Of a stretch of 17,255 bases of DNA, positions 1 through 6,352 are shown in pieces. Each line of letters begins with the position of its first letter. Position 1 is the first letter of the stretch. Under the pieces are notes generated by a model. It saw only the letters and a list, made by a program, of their open reading frames with translations. It made no database searches and was not told the DNA's origin. Source of the DNA: an uncultured Eubacteriales bacterium (GTDB taxonomy: Bacteria; Bacillota; Clostridia; Oscillospirales; Oscillospiraceae). Location: contig URCB01000037.1 in the NCBI GenBank assembly GCA_900546255.1, positions 1 through 17,255 of the forward strand, read 5' to 3'. The translations under genes were made by a program, and so were the position numbers.

Positions 1-2389
1 AGCTGTTATCGCTTGTCCAGTCCTCAGTGCCTTGAATCGGATCTCCGTTCCCATCAAGGAAGACATACTTCACAGTGTAGGCGGCCGTGTTCACGGTGCT
101 CTTGGAGTAGAACTTGATGACAGTTCCACTTGCGGGCTTCACATCACTGACAGAAACCGCTCCGCCTGCCTGGTACTGAATACCGGTGCAATTCGCATCC
201 AGATACCAACCATCGACGCTATAGTTAGCCTTGATGGGCGGGTTAGGCAAGGTGATTTGAGTCTTCTGCGGGAATGTTACAACATACTTAGTTTCAGGCT
301 GACCGCCGGTTGCATCGGTATAGCCTACATGTTTGCAGTTATCTTTATCTGCACAGCTGCAATCCACATGATAATAAGTATCACCATTCGGATTCTGGGC
401 CGTACCCGTGGTAGGAGTCAACTCGGTAGTCCCGGCCACATATTGGGTGGTGTCATTATAAGGGCTATCCGTCAGAGAAGTTCCGTCTAAGTAATATGCT
501 ACGGTGTAAAGTGTCCGCACATACACAGTAACGGTAGAGCCACCCTGGACGTTGTCGGCCATGTAGTCGCCATAGCCTTTAACCGTATCCTCGTTAACAC
601 CTTCTGGCGGATTGCTTGTGTCATAAATCCCATGGCACCCGCTCTGGCCATAAACCAAATCGGCGTCAATGGCCTCGATCACATAACCACCCTTCGCCGC
701 AAAGCCGATGTCCTTGCAGTCGTAGTAGGTGATATCATAGGTGACCTTGCCCTCGTTGTAGCGACCAGGGTTCCAATTCTCATCGCCAGACTCGCTGGCG
801 TTCTGGTAGGGATTTACACCAATGTAGGTGTCTACATTTCCGTCGCTAATCGGACTACTAGTATTCCCGTCCAGCACGACCTCAATTGTAATGTCGTGCG
901 CTGTCGGTGTCATATTGTTTTTCCACTGAGCGGTGTATGTCACATCACCAGAGACGCGAGGAAGTTCTTGACCCGCTTCGTATGTGTTTTTTCCATCGCT
1001 CCAGCCAACAAAGGTATAGCCCTCACGCTTAGGAGTTCCATCGAATGCCGGGGTTGCACTTCCCGGTCTCAGGTTATAGGTTATCTGATCAAAAAACACC
1101 TCTTCAGCTACGCCATCTGTATAAGTCACACTATACAGATCTACGGTAGGATCTCCAATCGCTCCCTCGTTAAAAGTAACCTTTGTTCCGGTCTTAGTGC
1201 TGTCAAAGGACAGAGTGACATCGCTATTTGTATGCACTGCTCCGGTAGCAGTATTGCCCTCTTTCGGCTTGATGGTAAAAGAAACCGTTTCTTTAGTCCC
1301 AGTGATATCGCCGATATTCCAGGTCAAAGTGCCATTCTTATGGTCAAGACCTTCGACAGGATCAACCAATTCAAAAGACTCGGTGTTGATTACATCGGTC
1401 ATCACTGCGTTCTTGCCAGCGTTAATCAACGACGGAATGGTCTCTTTAATCTGTTCTAAAATATCACTTAACGCATTTCCGCTATCACCATCAGAAGAGG
1501 CCTCGTAAAAATATTTATTCCCTTCCTTATCTTCAGAAGAAATATTTTTTAGGGCCTGAGCAGCATTACCGTACTCACTACCAATATCGATACCTACTGT
1601 AAAGATGGTAACACCATCTTGCTTCAAATCGGCTGCTTCCCTTCCTCCGTTCTCTCCGTCACTAGGCTCCCCATCCGATAAGAAAACCACAAACTTCTGA
1701 CGATCATTAGAGCTTTCCGCCAGAATATTTGATGCTCCGCGAAGACCTAAGCCATAGTCAGTACCATTTCCCCAACTAGGCATATAAAGGTCTTCAATTG
1801 CAGCGATCAATGTTTGCTGACCATCTGTCAAAGCAACGTTCGTACGGTTAGAGCCAGAAAAATCATACAGGCCAATCCGGACATCGTTGCTAGAATCTAA
1901 CAAACCATTGACAAAAGTCTTTGCAGCATCTTTTGCTACGTCCAATCTGTTAATGGAGATGCGATTCGTACAGCTATCTGGTTGATAGTTGTTGTAGGCT
2001 GTATCGCATTCCTTACAGACATACATCGTGCCAAACCAGACGGTTTCCTCCGTAAACTCTGTGCATCCACACACTTTCCAGCCCACTTCATCAGCCATAC
2101 TGGTAGAGGTATCCACCACTAGAACAATATCCGCAGGCAGGTCTTGGGTAGTGCTAGAGTCCTGTGTATACCCTTCTACAGATAAAGTGACGGTATACGT
2201 TCCATCCTCATTTGGTCTTACCGTTTTGTTGGCCGTCACGCCAGTGGCTTCTTGCGCGGATTCCTTATCGTTGTATGTATTTTCCGCATATCCATTGGTT
2301 CCGATCGCCAACGCCGTCACCGGCAGCAAGCTCATGCACAGTGCAAGCACGCATACCCAACTTAACAGGCGTCTTGCCTTGCCTTTCAT
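1..2389 (-). CDS. Secreted VWA-domain surface protein with InlB-type repeats (partial, C-terminus off the left edge)
   Basis: The frame is open for 796 codons from the ATG at 2389 to the left edge, so the C-terminus is not visible. Residues 1-28 are a signal peptide (basic MKGKARR, hydrophobic core, likely cleavage after ALA28). Residues about 87-320 are a von Willebrand A domain with a complete MIDAS metal site: D93-T-S95-T-S97, T210 and D239 in LSDGEPSDG. Unusually, five cysteines (C107, C109, C125, C128, C140) sit in a loop straight after the first MIDAS motif. Residues about 328-374 resemble a pilin or adhesin isopeptide-type beta domain. Residues about 436-489 are an InlB B-repeat (GYTFVGW...YTAQW), and a related half-repeat lies at about 723-765 (VDGWYLD). 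Another cysteine cluster is C677, C679, C685. An AAGGAGG site (2397-2403) lies 7 bases before the start, inside the preceding gene, which it overlaps by 4 bases. It is probably an adhesin or pilus-tip-like wall protein. An LPXTG or SLH anchor cannot be checked here. Base composition is visibly more AT-rich than its neighbours. Confidence 0.9.
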   Translation of the reverse strand, partial: MKGKARRLLSWVCVLALCMSLLPVTALAIGTNGYAENTYNDKESAQEATGVTANKTVRPNEDGTYTVTLSVEGYTQDSSTTQDLPADIVLVVDTSTSMADEVGWKVCGCTEFTEETVWFGTMYVCKECDTAYNNYQPDSCTNRISINRLDVAKDAAKTFVNGLLDSSNDVRIGLYDFSGSNRTNVALTDGQQTLIAAIEDLYMPSWGNGTDYGLGLRGASNILAESSNDRQKFVVFLSDGEPSDGENGGREAADLKQDGVTIFTVGIDIGSEYGNAAQALKNISSEDKEGNKYFYEASSDGDSGNALSDILEQIKETIPSLINAGKNAVMTDVINTESFELVDPVEGLDHKNGTLTWNIGDITGTKETVSFTIKPKEGNTATGAVHTNSDVTLSFDSTKTGTKVTFNEGAIGDPTVDLYSVTYTDGVAEEVFFDQITYNLRPGSATPAFDGTPKREGYTFVGWSDGKNTYEAGQELPRVSGDVTYTAQWKNNMTPTAHDITIEVVLDGNTSSPISDGNVDTYIGVNPYQNASESGDENWNPGRYNEGKVTYDITYYDCKDIGFAAKGGYVIEAIDADLVYGQSGCHGIYDTSNPPEGVNEDTVKGYGDYMADNVQGGSTVTVYVRTLYTVAYYLDGTSLTDSPYNDTTQYVAGTTELTPTTGTAQNPNGDTYYHVDCSCADKDNCKHVGYTDATGGQPETKYVVTFPQKTQITLPNPPIKANYSVDGWYLDANCTGIQYQAGGAVSVSDVKPASGTVIKFYSKSTVNTAAYTVKYVFLDGNGDPIQGTEDWTSDNS

Positions 2390-3540
2390 AGACTTTCCTC
2401 CTTTTTCTGTCTTGTTGCGGTGCGGGCACCGCTCCCCGTGGGGATGGGGTACCGCACCTGGTTTCGCCGGCTCACCTTCCCGGCACACACCGGGCAGCCG
2501 CAGTGTTTGGCGCCGGTGCGGGCATAGACCACGGCTTTCCACACGTGGTTCTCGCTGCACCGCCACCACACTTTCTTGTGGCTGCCCGCCGTCACCATCT
2601 GGGGGGTGAGGCCGCCGTTGAGGGTGGGGTCCCACTCCGCGGCCACCGTTGGGTCTTTGGTGGCCAGGTCGTTGAACCCCGCTAGGACCTTGCGGCCCGC
2701 GCAGTAGGGGCAATCGCTTCCCCCGGCCCGGGCGCTGACAGCTGCCTGCCAGCGGTGGCCCAGGGCGCAGACCCACCAGGCCTTCCGGTTGCTGTAGGGG
2801 GAGACGGTTTCCGGGGTCATGGCCCCGTTGCGCGCCCGGTCCCACTGCTGGGCCAGGTGGGGGAAGAGGGTGGCCAGGTCATTCTCCCCTGCCGCCACCT
2901 GCTTGCCGGCGCACACCGGGCAGCCCGCCCCATCCACCGCCCGGGAGGCGATGGCAGCCTGCCACACATGGCCCTTGGCGCACTGCCACCAGACCTTCCG
3001 CCGGCTGCCGGGCACCACGTCACGGGGGGTGAGGCGCCCGTTCTTCTCCGGGTGCCACTCCTGGGCCAGGTGGGGGAAGCGGGCGGCCAAGTCGTTGAAC
3101 CCGGCGCTGACTTGCCGGCTGGCGCAGTAGGGGCAGCCGGCCCCTTCCGTCCGGGACTTGACGATGGCGCTCCACTGGTGGCCCTGGGGGCACTGCCACC
3201 ACACCCGGCGGTTGCTGCCGCACAGGACTTGGTCCGGGGTGAGGTCCCCGTTTCGGGTGGGGTGCCACTGGGCGGCCAGGTCGGGGTACTGGGAAGCCAA
3301 GTCGTTGAACCCCGGCCAGGGGCGCTTGCCGGCGCAGTAGGGGCAGCCGCTCTCCCCGCCGGTGCGGGTGTACACCGCCGCCTGCCACCGGTGGCCGTGG
3401 TCACACTGCCACCAGACTTTCCGCCGGCTGCCGTAGGAGACGGTGGCCGGGGTCAGCGGGGCGTTGCCCGGCCCGTCCCACTGGGACAGCAGGTCCTGCC
3501 GCTGAAAGCGGATGCAATAGTCCGCCAAGCTTTCTCGCAT
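2386..3540 (-). CDS. Five-module zinc-ribbon repeat protein (DUF4379-type)
   Basis: This is a 384-residue soluble protein with no signal peptide or membrane segment. After a short N-terminus (1-16) it has five repeats of 70-71 residues. Each has the pattern W-x-NG-LTP-x-V-x-S-(R/K)-x-WW-x-C-x3-H-x-W, then CPYC or CPVC, then an NDLA linker. The Trp residues starting the modules are at 21, 92, 162, 233 and 303. Putative metal ligands are C46/H50/C66/C69, C117/H121/C136/C139, C187/H191/C207/C210, C258/H262/C277/C280 and C328/H332/C349/C352, so every module looks intact. This matches the zinc-ribbon family known as DUF4379, whose function is not well defined. Nucleic-acid binding is plausible but not shown, and no nuclease or other enzyme domain is attached. 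The tail (356-384) is basic and non-repetitive. A GGAAGGGGG site precedes the ATG. The stop overlaps the start of the VWA gene (ATGA), which suggests translational coupling. The recombinase gene ends 66 bases upstream. Confidence 0.85.
   Translation of the reverse strand: MRESLADYCIRFQRQDLLSQWDGPGNAPLTPATVSYGSRRKVWWQCDHGHRWQAAVYTRTGGESGCPYCAGKRPWPGFNDLASQYPDLAAQWHPTRNGDLTPDQVLCGSNRRVWWQCPQGHQWSAIVKSRTEGAGCPYCASRQVSAGFNDLAARFPHLAQEWHPEKNGRLTPRDVVPGSRRKVWWQCAKGHVWQAAIASRAVDGAGCPVCAGKQVAAGENDLATLFPHLAQQWDRARNGAMTPETVSPYSNRKAWWVCALGHRWQAAVSARAGGSDCPYCAGRKVLAGFNDLATKDPTVAAEWDPTLNGGLTPQMVTAGSHKKVWWRCSENHVWKAVVYARTGAKHCGCPVCAGKVSRRNQVRYPIPTGSGARTATRQKKEESL
2419..2458 (-). promoter_or_regulatory. Hairpin just upstream of the VWA gene ribosome binding site
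   Basis: GGTGCGG (2419-2425) pairs with CCGCACC (2452-2458), and an inner CCCC-GT-GGGG stem sits in the loop. The structure lies in the last codons of the zinc-ribbon gene, about 15 bases before the AAGGAGG of the VWA gene. No T tract follows on the minus strand, so it is not a classical terminator. It may affect translation or mRNA processing between the two coupled genes, which is inference. GC-rich coding sequence can produce such stems by chance. Confidence 0.35.
2482..3480 (-). repeat. Five degenerate tandem units of about 211 bases encoding the zinc-ribbon modules
   Basis: The five protein modules correspond to direct DNA repeats with a period of about 211 bases. Short segments are nearly identical between units, for example the stretch coding for RRKVWWQC near 2985-3010 and near 3408-3433. 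Overall the units have diverged, so this is an old internal duplication rather than a recent satellite. Recombination between units could change the module number. Confidence 0.7.
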
Positions 3541-3583
3541 TGATTCCCCCCTTCCTCACACAGGCTGTGCCGCGGTTGGGGTT

Positions 3584-3607
3584 ACCACAGAATCAGAATT
3601 CTGTGGT
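3584..3607. repeat. 10-bp perfect inverted repeat at the recombinase gene end
   Basis: ACCACAGAAT (3584-3593) and ATTCTGTGGT (3598-3607) are exact reverse complements separated by CAGA. The repeat abuts, and by one base enters, the recombinase stop codon. No T tract follows on the minus strand, so it is a poor intrinsic terminator. It could be an mRNA 3' stem or a binding or core site for the recombinase. Both are inference. Confidence 0.5.
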
Positions 3608-4452
3608 CAGAGGACCAGGCCCAATCGCTCCACCTGGCGCGTGTGTTCCGCGCCGCTCTCCATGATATAGATCCGTGTTGTCTCCACGCTGGCGTGGCCC
3701 AAGAGGTCCGCCAGCTTTGCAATGTCCTTCTCCAGGGCATAAAACGCCCGGGCGAAGAGGTGGCGGAAGTTGTGAGGAAAGACCCGCTTGGCCTCCACCC
3801 CCGCCTGGGCGCAGAGGGCCCGCATCTCCCGCCAGATGTTGGACCGGTCCAGCGGCCGGCCGCTCCGGGTGACAAACACCGGGCCGGAGACAATGCCCCG
3901 CTTCCGGCAGTACTTCCCCAACGTCCGGCACAGTTTGGCGGTGAGGAGGACCAGGCGGCCCTTTCCCTTCCCCTCCACCCAGGCCCGGCCGGTGTGCAGG
4001 GCCTGGACGGTGACGTATTGCAGTTCCGACACCCGTACCCCTGTAGAGGCCAAGGTCTCCATGAGATAGTACAGGCGCCAATTTCCCGTTTTCCTTGCTG
4101 CGTCAAGCAGATGCAAGTAGTCCCCCTTGTCAAGTTCCCGCCCCGGATCCCGGAAGAGTTCCCGCTGGCGGCGGAGGGGTTTCACCCGGCACTCCCCCCA
4201 GCCCAGGAAGCTGAAAAAGGTGTTCAGGGCCGCCAGCTTGCCGTTGACGGTGCTGGGGGCGCAGCGCTGGGCCAGGGCCTCCTTCCAAGCCAAGACCGCC
4301 TCCTTGGTGACCAACTGTCCCGGGCGCAGGCTTCCGGCAAAGGCCTGGATCTCCCGCAGGTATTTTGCCACGGTGGCCGGGCGGCGCTCCGCCTCTTGCA
4401 GATGCCGCTGGAAAGCGGCCAGGGTTTCCCCGGTGATGATGCGTGGTTTCAT
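3607..4452 (-). CDS. Tyrosine recombinase/integrase (XerC/XerD-like)
   Basis: This is a 281-residue site-specific recombinase that would cut and rejoin DNA through a covalent phosphotyrosine. Residues about 8-90 form the SAM-like core-binding domain; about 105-281 are the catalytic domain. The active-site set is visible: R140 in STGVRVSEL, K162 or K164 in the beta-hairpin GKGKGRL, H227 and R230 in HNFRH, H253 in LLGHAS and nucleophile Y262 in TRIYI. The length suits a Xer-type or simple phage-type enzyme. The ATG at 4452 is chosen because AAGGAGG (4462-4468) lies 9 bases before it; the frame stays open upstream only by running through the neighbouring terminator. The zinc-ribbon gene follows after 66 bases and may be co-transcribed. 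No phage genes, excisionase or tRNA attachment site are in the window. It could be a remnant of an integrated element or a dedicated local recombinase. Confidence 0.88.
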   Translation of the reverse strand: MKPRIITGETLAAFQRHLQEAERRPATVAKYLREIQAFAGSLRPGQLVTKEAVLAWKEALAQRCAPSTVNGKLAALNTFFSFLGWGECRVKPLRRQRELFRDPGRELDKGDYLHLLDAARKTGNWRLYYLMETLASTGVRVSELQYVTVQALHTGRAWVEGKGKGRLVLLTAKLCRTLGKYCRKRGIVSGPVFVTRSGRPLDRSNIWREMRALCAQAGVEAKRVFPHNFRHLFARAFYALEKDIAKLADLLGHASVETTRIYIMESGAEHTRQVERLGLVL

Positions 4453-4534
4453 AGGGCATTTCCTCCTTATTCCTTTCCTCCCAGTGTACCTGCCAATGCA
4501 AGGGCTCGGTAGGAGGGCGCCCTTCCTTTTCCCA

Positions 4535-4575
4535 AAAGAACGGCCGGACCCTTTGACAGGGTCCGGCCGTTCTTT
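4535..4575 (-). terminator. Intrinsic terminator of the tetR-ABC operon
   Basis: A perfect 17-bp stem (4535-4551 with 4559-4575) has a 7-base loop, TTTGACA. On the minus strand the GC-rich stem ends in GTTCTTTT. It begins 13 bases beyond the stop codon of the second ABC gene. The stem is symmetrical and carries A/T ends on both sides, so it may also work on the plus strand. Confidence 0.9.
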
Positions 4576-4588
4576 CCTTGCGTGGAGG

Positions 4589-6352
4589 TTAGGGGTGGGC
4601 CGTTTCCCGGCCTTGCCCGGGAAGCGTCCAAGTCTGGCTGGCGGTCTGCTGGCGGACCATGCGGGCAAACTTTCCGCCCTGGTGGAGCAGGTCTTGGGGG
4701 CTGCCCGCCTCGGCCACCACACCGCCGTCTAGGACCACGATCTTGTCCGCCCCGGCCACGGTGCGCATCCGGTGGGCGATGACCAGCACCGTCCGGTCCT
4801 GGATCAGCCGGGAGAGGGCAGTCTGGATCAGGGTCTCGTTGTCCACGTCCAGAGAGGCGGTGGCCTCATCCAAAAGGAGGATGGGGGCGTTCTTCAAAAA
4901 GGCCCTGGCAATGGACACCCGCTGCCGCTCCCCGCCGGAGAGCTGGCTGCCGTTCTCCCCAATCCGGGTGTGCCAGCCCTCGGGGAGCTTCTCGGCAAAC
5001 TCGTCGCAGTTGGCCAGTCGGGCTGCCGCCAGGACCTCTTCGTCGGTGGCATCCTTCCGGCCGATGCGGATGTTTTCCAAAATGGTGTTGTCGAAGAGGG
5101 TCACGTCCTGAAAGACGATGGCATACAGGGACAGGAGGGTCTCCGGGTCCACTTGGGCAATGTCCATCCCCCCCACGGTGATCCTCCCCTGGTCCAAATC
5201 CCAGAACCGGGCGGCCAACCGGGAGACGGTGGTCTTTCCCCCGCCAGAGGGCCCCACCAAAGCGGTGACCTCCCCCTGCTTGGCCGTGAAGGAGACGTCC
5301 CGGAGGACCTGCTCCCCCGTGTGGTAGGCAAAGCCCACGTGATCGAAGACGATGTCGCACCCTCGGTTGGTGAGGGTGGTGGTCCCCTGCTGGATGGGAT
5401 GGTCCAGGATCTCCCTCATCCGGGCGATGTTGGTGCGGGTGCTGATGACGGCCGCCAGGTTCTGCAGCGCCGCCTGGAGGGGATCATACAGCCGGGAGGC
5501 CACCAAGAGGAACAGGAAGAAGGTGAGCACATCCAGGCTCCCCTGGACCAGCAGCACCGACCCCACCAACGCCACTGTGGCGATGCCCAGCTTCAGAATC
5601 AGGGACGCGCTCACCACAAAGGCCGCCAGGGAGAACTCGTTGATGATGGACCGCCGCTCCACAGCGCGGATCTTCTCCGTGAGCCCGGCCAGGTAGCGCC
5701 TCTCGGCGTTGCTGGCCTTCAGGTCCCGGAGGGTCTCCATGCACTCTTGGATCCCATCGGCGGCAGCCATCTTGGTATCCATGGCTTTCTGGTTCATCCG
5801 CTCCTGGACTTTGGCCGATCCCCCCACAATGGCGAAGGACACCGGCAGCACCCATAGCGCCGCTAAGGCCATCCGCCAGTCCACGAAGAGCAGGCCCACC
5901 GCCACCAGCACCGTGGAGCAGATGGAGCCCACCAGCTCCGGGATGAAGTGGGAGAAGCTTTGCTCCAGGAAGGTGCAGTCGGCCATGATGGTACTGGTGA
6001 GGTCGGACAGGTCCTTCTTCCCAAAGAAGGACAGGGGGATCTGCCGCAGCCGCTCGGCCAGGGTCACCCGGCGCACCCCGCTCTCCACATACGTGGCAAA
6101 GTAGGTGGCGTTGTATTGGAACCAGGTGGTCAGGAAGATCAGGACCAGGCACACCAGGCAGCCCGCCAGGTAAAAGGCCACCCTGCCCCCGCCGGTGACA
6201 CCGCCGGCCATCAGGTCCCGAACAAAGAGGAACAGCAGCCCCACCGGCACCATGAAGGACAGGTTTTGGAGCAGGCAGGCAAAACACCCCTTGACCAAGT
6301 CTTTCGCGCCCTGTTGAGACAGGGCATACTTCTTCTGCAACCATGCGATCAT
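4589..6352 (-). CDS. ABC half-transporter, exporter fold, second subunit
   Basis: This 587-residue protein has an N-terminal six-helix membrane domain (about 20-300) fused to an ATPase domain (about 330-575). Walker A is GPSGGGKT (367-374), the signature is LSGGERQR (471-478), Walker B is ILLLDEATA (491-499) with the catalytic Glu, the D-loop is SLD and the switch His is H527. All ATP-hydrolysis residues are canonical. The start is the ATG at 6352, which overlaps the stop of the upstream ABC gene by 4 bases (ATGA); longer in-frame starts would lie inside that gene and give a nonsense prefix. It almost certainly pairs with the first half-transporter as a heterodimer in the cytoplasmic membrane. 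Substrate is unknown: drug or lipid export, or siderophore-type uptake as in YbtPQ/IrtAB, are the main options. Confidence 0.92.
   Translation of the reverse strand: MIAWLQKKYALSQQGAKDLVKGCFACLLQNLSFMVPVGLLFLFVRDLMAGGVTGGGRVAFYLAGCLVCLVLIFLTTWFQYNATYFATYVESGVRRVTLAERLRQIPLSFFGKKDLSDLTSTIMADCTFLEQSFSHFIPELVGSICSTVLVAVGLLFVDWRMALAALWVLPVSFAIVGGSAKVQERMNQKAMDTKMAAADGIQECMETLRDLKASNAERRYLAGLTEKIRAVERRSIINEFSLAAFVVSASLILKLGIATVALVGSVLLVQGSLDVLTFFLFLLVASRLYDPLQAALQNLAAVISTRTNIARMREILDHPIQQGTTTLTNRGCDIVFDHVGFAYHTGEQVLRDVSFTAKQGEVTALVGPSGGGKTTVSRLAARFWDLDQGRITVGGMDIAQVDPETLLSLYAIVFQDVTLFDNTILENIRIGRKDATDEEVLAAARLANCDEFAEKLPEGWHTRIGENGSQLSGGERQRVSIARAFLKNAPILLLDEATASLDVDNETLIQTALSRLIQDRTVLVIAHRMRTVAGADKIVVLDGGVVAEAGSPQDLLHQGGKFARMVRQQTASQTWTLPGQGRETAHP

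Noticed and set aside
632..1459. A 275-residue plus-strand frame, and a shorter one at 32-490, opposite the VWA gene
   Set aside because: Both are shadows of the long minus-strand frame, which has a signal peptide, a complete MIDAS site and repeat domains.
2482..3480. Possible CRISPR array because of regular repetition
   Set aside because: The repeats are about 211 bases, coding and diverged, with no short identical repeats and unique spacers.
2755..3543. A 262-residue plus-strand frame opposite the zinc-ribbon gene
   Set aside because: Periodic GGQV/GAxP composition is the mirror of the tandem repeats on the other strand; no ribosome site.
3585..3606. Intrinsic terminator between recombinase and zinc-ribbon genes
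   Set aside because: The stem is AT-containing and is followed by TAACCCC rather than a T tract on the minus strand, so it is listed only as an inverted repeat.
4453..4722. N-terminal extension of the recombinase by 90 residues
   Set aside because: It would run through the perfect terminator stem and into the ABC gene end, and lacks homology-like sequence; the ATG at 4452 has an ideal ribosome site.
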